Source of the DNA: Heligmosomoides polygyrus polygyrus
Lineage: Eukaryota; Nematoda; Chromadorea; Rhabditida; Heligmosomidae
Direction: 5' to 3'
Assembly (NCBI GenBank): GCA_947396885.1
Contig: OX377204.1
Location: 6,510,001 to 6,574,000 of the forward strand
Length of the DNA: 64,000 nt
Below are positions 61,701-64,000 of the stretch, in pieces (within the stretch, counting starts at the first letter, position 1; each line of letters opens with the position of its first letter). A program made the translations under genes and the position numbers. The notes under the pieces are model-generated. The model did not search any database, had not been told where the DNA came from, and saw nothing but the letters and a program-made list of their open reading frames with translations.

Positions 61701-63843
61701 ACAACGCGAGGCCTCATGTCGCAAAAGTCGTTCAGTAGAAAATCGAGAAACTCGTTTGGACCGTTTTGCCTCATCCGCCGTACAGCTCTGACATTGCTCC
61801 GTCCGATTACCGCAAATTCTGCTCAGGCTGCTGCTCATTGCAGCACGCCTTGGGTGGAAAAATGCTCCTGACTACGCCGAAATCCGGATTTGGGTGACCA
61901 ACTTCCTCAATCCTTGGCCGCGCTATTTCTTTAGAGACGGGATCCAATCGTTGCGTGCGCTTTGAAGAAAGGTTGTTGATAATTGTGGAGAGTACATTAA
62001 CGAATTAATTTCTGATGGTTTTAGAGGTTTTTTACTATGCTATACTGAAAAGCATAACGTTAAGCATGTTTCGTTTCGTCTCTATTTTTATACAAAAACA
62101 TGTTTAAAATTAGTTACCCGAGGCCCATAAGTGAAGAAGGTAACTAATTAACTTACTTGTTAATACAGTAAGGGGTAATATATTTTTGTGTTATTACTTA
62201 TGTACTAACAACAATGTTATGGTTGCAAGCCTCACAACGATGTTTTGTTGCGATCAAAACTTCTAGCGCCAGGCGGGACTCGAACCCGCACCTCCCTGAA
62301 TGTTGCGTTCGATCAAACGGCGCCGGTGGTGTAAAGGCGTAGAGGATTTCCGCTCGGTCAGAGCGAGGTGCGGGTTTGAGTTCCGTCTGGCGCTAGAAGT
62401 TTTGATCGCAACAAAACATCGTTGTGACAGCTTGCAACCTCGATTCCAGACTCTTGAGGCTTAAAGAAACTGATATGAATGTTATGGTTGTTTTTACTTT
62501 TTGCTATTTACTTCAACTCAAATGTAGTTGTTCTCATTTTATTGCTATCTTCTGCAACACGTGGTAAGTTCTATATTAGTATACAAAATCAGTTTAGTTT
62601 ATTATGTTTTTAAATAAAAAATAATAAATAAATAAAATAATTAAAATTTTAAAAATTTTGTTAGAACATCTATTCACATTTTTTGTTCATTATATAGTAA
62701 TATGCGATTTTGCAAATTTACACACTTATTTCGCCATAATTTATATATGAAAAAAATAATTATTTGAAAAATACAAAATAAACAGAATAAATAAAGAGCG
62801 AATTAGTTGTGATTAGTTGTGTGTAATTGGTGTTGATGTTCTAACACGGTGTGTGTTTGCTTTATTTTATTTGTAAAATTTACGTGTTACTACATAAGTA
62901 ATAACACAATAGTATATTACCACCTACTGTACTAACAACTAAGTTAATTAGTTACCTTCTTCACTGAAGAGCCTTGAGGTAACTAATTTTAAACATGCTT
63001 TGTATGAAGATAGAGGCGAAACGAAACACGTTTAATGTTATTGTTGTCATTGATCTGGTTGTTGTTGTGCTTTGGTTGTGATTGTTGTGAAATGGAGTTT
63101 ATGTTGTTGAGGAATTATAAAATTTCTAGTGAATTTGGCTATATTTATGCATCTGATTCTATCTCATCCTATTCTATTCTTGTGGCATTGAATTTTAAAC
63201 TGTTATCGAACTGTGAGATTTTGAATATTTTTACATATCAATTTGTAACTGATTCTATTTCTAAAAATTTAACTTTTCGGTCCGAAGCGACATTCCGTGT
63301 GGGGCACCCTAATATTAAGTTTGGTCCAGCTCGCGTTAACGTTGCTAGAATATTTTGTCTCCAAGTTTCGACGTCTAATAATTTAGGAACGACCTTTTAA
63401 AAAATACATAAGCTGAATCGATAACTGGTATTTAGGGTCTTCATCATGTTCATTGGTAGGTACAATATTGACTGAATTTTATGCACATATTTGCAGTGTC
63501 ATCGTGGCTAGAAAAGGCCTTGGAGATATGGCCGTATCGAGCTCGATTGGGAGCAATTTATTCGATATCTGTGTTGGGTAAGTCTGTCCGACGTCGCATT
63601 GATCGCCGCTAGAAACGCCTTACGCCTTTCTAATTTGTACAAACCAATATTGCTTATAAGTAGCATTAATTAATTTTGTGTGTACTTATTAGAGAGTGAA
63701 AAATGACAGCTAGGAACTGTCTAGGTGCACCTCTTTACCGTTATAAGTTCTCATTAATTGTAGTTATTACAGGCTTCCTATCCCATGGATGCTCTACTTT
63801 ATTGCCGCTTTATTTCGAGTGTCCAAAGGTGCTTTTCCAACAG
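37636..63843 (+). CDS. K+-dependent Na+/Ca2+ exchanger (NCKX, SLC24 family), 3' end beyond window
   Basis: Fourteen coding exons join in phase: 37636-37756, 40758-40924, 45756-45882, 49675-49765, 49840-50032, 53788-53956, 55393-55485, 55547-55635, 55688-55756, 57617-57751, 59640-59759, 59820-59875, 63497-63577 and 63773-63843. The roughly 527-residue product has an N-terminal hydrophobic segment, the alpha-1 repeat ([20 protein letters not shown]), a membrane cluster, a His-rich cytoplasmic loop, and the alpha-2 repeat ([16 protein letters not shown] and [13 protein letters not shown]). These repeats form the ion-binding core; the acidic residues in GGSAPE and GTSIPD are the known transport residues of NCKX. 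The protein exports Ca2+ and K+ in exchange for Na+ at the plasma membrane. The last membrane segments are outside the window. Introns are filled with mobile elements. It is probably one of the nematode ncx genes of the NCKX subgroup; which one is not resolved. Confidence 0.95.
38851..40104 (+). mobile_element. mariner element in NCKX intron 1
   Basis: 28-bp ends (TTAGTTTGATCGAAAAGTCT...) are inverted and flanked by TA. Frames include [50 protein letters not shown], and a long open C-terminal half with [17 protein letters not shown], 34 residues, then [12 protein letters not shown] to a stop near 40024. N-terminal half frameshifted. Confidence 0.9.
40130..40425 (+). mobile_element. Penelope-like terminal fragment in NCKX intron 1
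   Basis: AACGCAGGAGCTCAGACCCT and CTCTGAAGAAGGCGACACCG, then CCGAAACGTTAGCCAATAAA. The first block matches the sequence after the GIY-YIG end at 10.7 kb; the second is the typical 3' repeat of these elements. No coding part. Confidence 0.5.
40758..40924 (+). CDS. NCKX exon 2 (TM1)
   Basis: Acceptor GATTTTTAG. The codon G|CG joins exon 1 and gives [20 protein letters not shown], then the membrane span [20 protein letters not shown] and [15 protein letters not shown]. The FP.DLFT..QR.RGA..LH block is typical of the extracellular entry to TM1 in SLC24. Donor GTG|GTAGGC, phase 0. An RTE element inserted about 46 bp downstream. Confidence 0.92.
40971..41048 (+). promoter_or_regulatory. tRNA-like head (A and B boxes) at RTE 5' end
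   Basis: TAGCCTAGTGGTTAGTA fits the Pol III A box (TRGCNNAGTGG) and GGTTCGACTCC fits the B box exactly, 40-50 bp apart. It begins within a few bases of the RTE 5' duplication boundary, so it is part of the element. Acceptor pairing is weak (about 5 of 7). Confidence 0.75.
40971..43961 (+). mobile_element. RTE-type non-LTR retrotransposon with tRNA-like 5' head, NCKX intron 2
   Basis: 2,991 bp, flanked by a perfect 16-bp duplication AGTTGGTCACTCGATG (40955-40970, 43962-43977). 5' end: tRNA-like head (see next entry). Endonuclease part in shifted frames: [33 protein letters not shown], later [12 protein letters not shown] part: [71 protein letters not shown], and a C-terminal [11 protein letters not shown] block. 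RT motif A reads [11 protein letters not shown], where the family has AFLDLEKAYDR: the catalytic Asp is Gly. At least four frameshifts. Ends in (GAA)n. Confidence 0.93.
44009..45234 (-). mobile_element. mariner element interrupted by a SINE, NCKX intron 2
   Basis: TTAGGTTGTCCGGAAGGTTC and its inverted end GTCGGGACAACCTAA-like at 45234. Minus frame: [20 protein letters not shown], then [11 protein letters not shown] with the final catalytic Asp lost. The N-terminal part (FGEST..RFRT-like) lies right of the SINE. Reads [15 protein letters not shown] region. Confidence 0.85.
44683..44918 (-). mobile_element. SINE family 1 copy nested in mariner
   Basis: AAAAGGATAAAAAGCGGCG tail, body with an internal deletion after GACTTGCGGACC, head ending CTCCGACTGCGGTTCACGCG. 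Its insertion post-dates the host mariner. Confidence 0.85.
45365..45716 (-). pseudogene. mariner remnants directly upstream of NCKX exon 3
   Basis: Two pieces: 45365-45565 with mariner-type ends (TTAGGTCGTTGCATATGAAA ... TTTTCAACCTAA), and 45566-45716 whose minus frames spell YSSDL-like, [14 protein letters not shown] transposase C-terminal sequence. Heavily decayed. Ends about 40 bp before the exon 3 acceptor. Confidence 0.6.
45756..45882 (+). CDS. NCKX exon 3 (alpha-1 repeat)
   Basis: Acceptor GTATTCCAG. It reads [20 protein letters not shown], then [20 protein letters not shown] and IVG. It contains the alpha-1 GSAPE motif whose Glu is a transport residue. Donor phase 1 at G|GTAAGC. A minus-strand mariner remnant ends about 35 bp upstream of the acceptor. 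Confidence 0.95.
46255..46836. mobile_element. hAT-like MITE in NCKX intron 3
   Basis: Ends CAGGGGTGTGCGTTTCCG and (reverse) CAGGGATGTGATGTGCGTTT. Flanking 8-mers GTTTGTAG and GTTTGTAC agree at 7 of 8. AT-rich non-coding interior with inverted TTCGTTAAAT and TTGACAAC..TTCC blocks. Confidence 0.88.
46876..47005 (+). mobile_element. CCGTTTCCG-rich MITE-like repeat, copy 2
   Basis: CAGGAATGTGCGGGCTTTTC start, then GTTTCCGTGTTCCGAATTCC, CTTCCGTTCCGTTCCG, GCGGAAACGGAAATGGGCAC. Inverted TTCCG blocks make it a near-palindrome. Confidence 0.6.
47010..47860. other. Intronic DNA without assignable feature
   Basis: Part of NCKX intron 3. No repeat end or exon recognised. Confidence 0.35.
47863..48906. 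mobile_element. Long-arm foldback element with mariner-like ends, NCKX intron 3
   Basis: TTAGGTTGTCCCATAAGTC at both ends, inverted, with TA duplicated (47861-47862, 48907-48908). The arms 47863-48277 and 48487-48906 are inverted copies of about 410 bp at roughly 90 percent identity by eye, around a 210-bp loop. No transposase. Confidence 0.9.
49080..49250 (+). mobile_element. CCGTTTCCG-rich MITE-like repeat, copy 3
   Basis: GTCATTTCCGTTTCCGCGTT, CGTATTCCGGTTTCCGGCCA, CGTTTCCGTTCCGTC. Right side CGGCACATTCCTG is a possible inverted hAT-like end. Confidence 0.55.
49396..49548 (+). mobile_element. SINE family 1, 5'-truncated copy, NCKX intron 3
   Basis: TTGTCAGGGAAGGATAAACA, TTGGCTGGCCATCGCAAGTC, CGTAGAAGTTGAATGCG, tail TAACCTTTGTCCTA. 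Sense orientation. Confidence 0.7.
49675..49765 (+). CDS. NCKX exon 4
   Basis: Acceptor AGTTTCAG. It continues [20 protein letters not shown] and then [18 protein letters not shown] followed by LTWWPLFRD is diagnostic of NCKX. Donor CAG|GTGAGC; the next intron is only 74 nt. Confidence 0.94.
49840..50032 (+). CDS. NCKX exon 5 (two membrane spans)
   Basis: Acceptor CCACTTCAG. It encodes [20 protein letters not shown], then [20 protein letters not shown], followed by [16 protein letters not shown]. These are two adjacent spans and the basic start of the large cytoplasmic loop. Donor AGC|GTAAGT, phase 0. Confidence 0.94.
50208..50502 (+). mobile_element. SINE family 1, full-length with 13-bp target duplication, NCKX intron 5
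   Basis: Flanked by TACATATGGGCCC (50195-50207 and 50503-50515). A box TGGCGCAGTCGG, B box GGTTCGGATTTCCC, tail of two TTTATCC units. Little decay, so it is among the youngest copies. Confidence 0.94.
51505..51819. mobile_element. Tourist/Harbinger-like MITE, copy 3 (left of an abutting pair)
   Basis: GGGCCCATGCACACTTCTGC and GCAGAAGTGTGCATGGGCC are inverted. Flanked by TAA (51502-51504) and TTA (51820-51822). Very GC-rich interior with CGCGGCGCGGC and mirror. Confidence 0.85.
51823..51983. mobile_element. Tourist/Harbinger-like MITE, copy 4 (right of an abutting pair)
   Basis: GGCCTCTGTTATACTCCCGC and GCGGGAGTATAACTCAGGCC inverted; TTA on both sides (51820-51822 shared with copy 3, and 51984-51986). 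161 bp, a near-perfect stem of 27 bp. Confidence 0.87.
52171..52900. other. Intronic DNA without assignable feature
   Basis: NCKX intron 5; AT-rich, nothing recognised. Confidence 0.35.
52903..53166 (-). mobile_element. SINE family 1 copy, NCKX intron 5
   Basis: Tail AAAGGATAAAAGACGGCG, short deletion near GACCAGCTATTGAAC, head ending CTTCCGACTGCGCTACGCTC. Antisense. Confidence 0.85.
53788..53956 (+). CDS. NCKX exon 6 (cytoplasmic loop)
   Basis: Acceptor TGATTTGCAG, phase 0: [20 protein letters not shown], then [36 protein letters not shown]. The VPHS..HRRSIP..HGG.....GLAQMA block resembles NCKX loop sequence. Two phase-1 donors exist: GTAAAT at 53957 (chosen, better consensus) and GTAGGG at 53922, which would shorten the loop by about 12 residues. 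This is a possible alternative splice. Confidence 0.82.
54463..54532 (+). repeat. tRNA-like unit in left foldback arm
   Basis: GTGGCGCAGGGGTAGTGC (A box) and GGTTCGTATCC (B box), with acceptor pairing CGGCG/CGCCG and an uneven T stem. Not a convincing functional tRNA. A third tRNA-like family, distinct from both SINEs. Confidence 0.6.
55068..55138 (-). repeat. tRNA-like unit in right foldback arm
   Basis: Mirror of the unit at 54463 (reverse strand GGTTCGTTACCG in the B-box region, with one change that weakens it). Next to a short poly-G stretch. Confidence 0.55.
55393..55485 (+). CDS. NCKX exon 7 (His-rich loop)
   Basis: Acceptor AACTTTCAG. In phase it reads [20 protein letters not shown], then [11 protein letters not shown]. 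The run of eight His in about ten residues next to two Asp could bind divalent metal; that role is inference. Donor CGA|GTGAGC, phase 1. Confidence 0.8.
55547..55635 (+). CDS. NCKX exon 8 (cytoplasmic loop)
   Basis: Acceptor TGCTTCAG. A split Asn codon leads to [20 protein letters not shown] and VNSSVSTPQ, a Ser/Thr-rich loop segment. Donor CAG|GTGCTG, phase 0; the following intron is 52 nt. Confidence 0.8.
55688..55756 (+). CDS. NCKX exon 9 (cytoplasmic loop)
   Basis: Acceptor CTACTTCAG. It reads [20 protein letters not shown] and IDK, ending AAG|GTATGT in phase 0. The VITIPPLN stretch sits just before the segment that re-enters the membrane in NCKX proteins. Confidence 0.82.
55912..56090 (-). 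mobile_element. SINE family 1, decayed 3' part, NCKX intron 9
   Basis: AATAAAGGTCGGCTTTGGAC tail region, GCGCCATGCATTCTACTTCC, GATAAGTGTGGTACCAATGG. Head lost. Confidence 0.6.
56423..56717 (+). mobile_element. SINE family 1, full-length with target duplication, NCKX intron 9
   Basis: Flanked by TATTAATGCATGAT (56408-56421) and TATTAATGCAATGAT (56718-56732). A box TAGCGTAGTCGG, B box GGTTCGGATCTCCC, tail TTTATCCTTTTGTCCTT. Confidence 0.93.
56755..56890 (+). mobile_element. SINE family 1, 3'-truncated copy, NCKX intron 9
   Basis: GGCGTGTGGTAGTGGAGGTG head, GGTTCTTGGTTCGGACTTGC B-box area, CCTTCCGGTATCAGTGAATT, then lost. Confidence 0.7.
56955..57245 (+). mobile_element. SINE family 1, full-length copy, NCKX intron 9
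   Basis: A box TAGCACAGTCGG, B box GGTTCGGATTCCC, body with small deletions, tail GTCCTTTGTCCTTTG. Confidence 0.88.
57310..57415 (+). mobile_element. SINE family 1 fragment upstream of NCKX exon 10
   Basis: GATTGGCCGGCCACCGGAAG, GACCAACATCGCATTCGAAC; a decayed middle part only. Confidence 0.5.
57617..57751 (+). CDS. NCKX exon 10 (re-entry to membrane)
   Basis: Acceptor CTATTTCAG. It reads [20 protein letters not shown], then [20 protein letters not shown] and DVRKP. The pattern PL.L.WPET..KR..FL.L.PI..PL..TLPDVR.P is a strong SLC24 signature opening the second membrane cluster. Donor CCG|GTGAGC. Confidence 0.95.
57965..58085. repeat. Roughly 43-bp tandem array
   Basis: Three units of CGTGCATGGCGAGCCGTAGA followed by CGTGCCGAACACGTCGGCAAC, nearly identical. 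Confidence 0.92.
58090..58598. repeat. Roughly 107-bp tandem array (ATCGATATCGATCGAT satellite)
   Basis: Five units carry CAATCGATATCGATCGATAT then TATCGATTTTTTG, a variable spacer, GCGCGAAACTTCGGC, CTGGGGGTAATCGAGGTCGC and ACACGAATCTGAAGTCG. The same unit appears reversed at 2930-3258. Confidence 0.92.
58724..59370. other. Intronic DNA without assignable feature
   Basis: NCKX intron 10; no exon or repeat end recognised. Confidence 0.35.
59371..59566. mobile_element. Short MITE immediately before NCKX exon 11
   Basis: CATGTCGCGAAAATGGGCAG at 59376 and its exact inverse ending at 59562 form a perfect stem of at least 20 bp. Length about 190 bp. Ends 74 bp before the exon. Confidence 0.8.
59640..59759 (+). 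CDS. NCKX exon 11
   Basis: Acceptor AACTTTTAG. It reads [20 protein letters not shown], then [37 protein letters not shown] is highly conserved in the exchanger family. Donor GAG|GTCAGC, phase 0; a 60-nt intron follows. Confidence 0.95.
59820..59875 (+). CDS. NCKX exon 12 (alpha-2 repeat, first half)
   Basis: Acceptor TTTTTTTCAG. It encodes [18 protein letters not shown] with the alpha-2 GTSIPD motif; the Asp corresponds to the known transport Asp of NCKX2. It leaves in phase 2 at ACCAG|GTCTGT, and the TSV codons complete correctly in exon 13, 3.6 kb away. Confidence 0.95.
60337..60653. mobile_element. Tourist/Harbinger-like MITE, copy 5 (left of an abutting pair)
   Basis: GGCCTCGTGCATACTTCCCG and GGAAGTATGTCCCGGCC inverted; TTA at 60334-60336 and 60654-60656. 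Interior matches 17927-18181. Confidence 0.87.
60657..61200. mobile_element. Tourist/Harbinger-like MITE, copy 6 (right of an abutting pair)
   Basis: GGGCACGTTCATACTTCGAC and GTCGAAGTGTAAACGGGGCC inverted; left TTA is shared with copy 5, right flank is TTC. A second inverted repeat of about 60 bp (GGCCATTAGATATTGGATCC and mirror, 60703-61126) lies inside, with GATTCGGATA units, probably a nested element. Confidence 0.82.
61336..61966 (+). pseudogene. mariner transposase remnant
   Basis: Plus-strand pieces starting [20 protein letters not shown] at 61336. DNA-binding half, a deletion fusing [13 protein letters not shown] to LLHDNARPH, an in-frame stop, then the D34D end region to about 61966. 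Non-functional. Confidence 0.82.
62240..62320 (-). mobile_element. tRNA-like SINE, second family, truncated left arm
   Basis: AACTTCTAGCGCCAGGCGGG and ACTCGAACCCGCACCTCC are the 3' half of the tRNA-like unit in reverse. The A-box half is lost. Confidence 0.65.
62300..62475 (+). mobile_element. tRNA-like SINE, second family, right arm
   Basis: GTTGCGTTCGATCAAACGGC flank, GCCGGTGGTGTAAAGGCGTA, GGGTTTGAGTTCCGTCTGGC with a damaged B box, then ACAGCTTGCAACCTCGATTC and GAGGCTTAAAGAAACTGAT. Confidence 0.75.
63497..63577 (+). CDS. NCKX exon 13 (alpha-2 repeat, second half)
   Basis: Acceptor ATTTGCAG. It reads [20 protein letters not shown] and NLFDICVG, the most conserved region of the family. Donor GG|GTAAGT, phase 2. 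Confidence 0.95.
63773..63843 (+). CDS. NCKX exon 14 (last one in window)
   Basis: Acceptor GTTATTACAG. It continues [20 protein letters not shown] and AFPT, matching the G(L/V)P.PW..Y segment after alpha-2. Donor CAACAG|GTAATA, phase 1. By family length about 50-60 residues with the final membrane spans should lie to the right. Confidence 0.92.
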
Positions 63844-64000
63844 GTAATAAATTTCGTCCTTCGCATTGAATTCGGGGCGCAAATAGGTGTGAAGTAGATT
63901 TCATATTAGTCTACTTAACGAAGAATCCTAAGTTGTCAAGAGTGGCGAAAATAGTACCCAACTCGCTTGATTTGAGACCATCCTAGGTGTTGGTGTTCCT

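Larger units (their letters stand above)
62040..63045. mobile_element. Foldback element nested in mariner
   Basis: Arms of about 160 bp: GCATGTTTCGTTTCGTCTCT, AAATTAGTTACCCGAGGC, TGTGTTATTACTTATGTA at the left and the mirrored blocks at 62890-63040. Encloses the tRNA-like pair at 62.25-62.47 kb. Confidence 0.8.
60303..63312 (+). mobile_element. mariner element swollen by nested insertions, NCKX intron 12
   Basis: TTAGGTTGTTCCACACGGAA at the left and TTCCGTGTGGGGCACCCTAA at the right are inverted, flanked by TA. Inside: two Tourist MITEs, a transposase remnant (61336-61966) and a foldback element. The transposase reads [35 protein letters not shown], a deletion removing the first catalytic block, [15 protein letters not shown], stop, and [13 protein letters not shown]. 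Confidence 0.85.

Overview
The window looks like genomic DNA from a nematode, most likely a rhabditid or strongylid (hookworm-like) species. The grounds are introns bounded by GT and a TTTCAG-type acceptor, a few introns of about 40-75 nt beside introns of 1-5 kb, and a mobile-element population of mariner, maT, RTE, GIY-YIG Penelope, hAT/Tourist MITEs and HINE-like elements. Species cannot be fixed from the sequence alone. No rRNA operon, CRISPR, phage or plasmid feature is present.

Two host genes can be assembled exon by exon, both on the plus strand. The first (about 4.7-8.1 kb) encodes a TMEM186-like two-pass mitochondrial membrane protein, a family linked to complex I assembly. One junction in its middle is unresolved and its last intron-rich stretch holds SINEs and a foldback repeat. 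The second (37.6 kb to beyond the right edge) encodes a K+-dependent Na+/Ca2+ exchanger (NCKX, SLC24 family). Fourteen coding exons join in phase, from an initiator Met to the last-but-one membrane segments, covering about 527 residues; the C-terminus lies outside the window.

Everything else is dominated by repeats. The most frequent is a roughly 295-bp tRNA-derived SINE with A and B boxes and a (TTTATCC)n tail, seen in about 33 full or partial copies in both orientations, several with 12-14-bp target duplications. There are also six GC-rich Tourist/Harbinger-like MITEs (two pairs abutting on one TTA), three MITEs ending in GGCC..GGATTCATC, two hAT-like MITEs, six mariner copies with recognisable ends plus fragments, one DD37D maT element, an RTE retrotransposon, Penelope-like GIY-YIG fragments, two HINE-like elements carrying minisatellites, and several long foldback elements.

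Layout: 1-4.6 kb foldback, Penelope and satellite debris; 4.7-8.1 kb TMEM186-like gene; 8.2-37.5 kb intergenic mobile-element field (mariners at 8.3, 15.8 and 30 kb, maT at 22.5 kb, HINE at 20.4-21.9 kb, clustered SINEs at 24-29 and 33.8-37.3 kb); 37.6-64 kb the NCKX gene, whose introns have absorbed mariners, an RTE with a tRNA-like 5' head, hAT, Tourist and foldback elements, and a 3-kb mariner containing three further layers of insertions.

All element families are called from structure and remembered motifs; no database search was possible.
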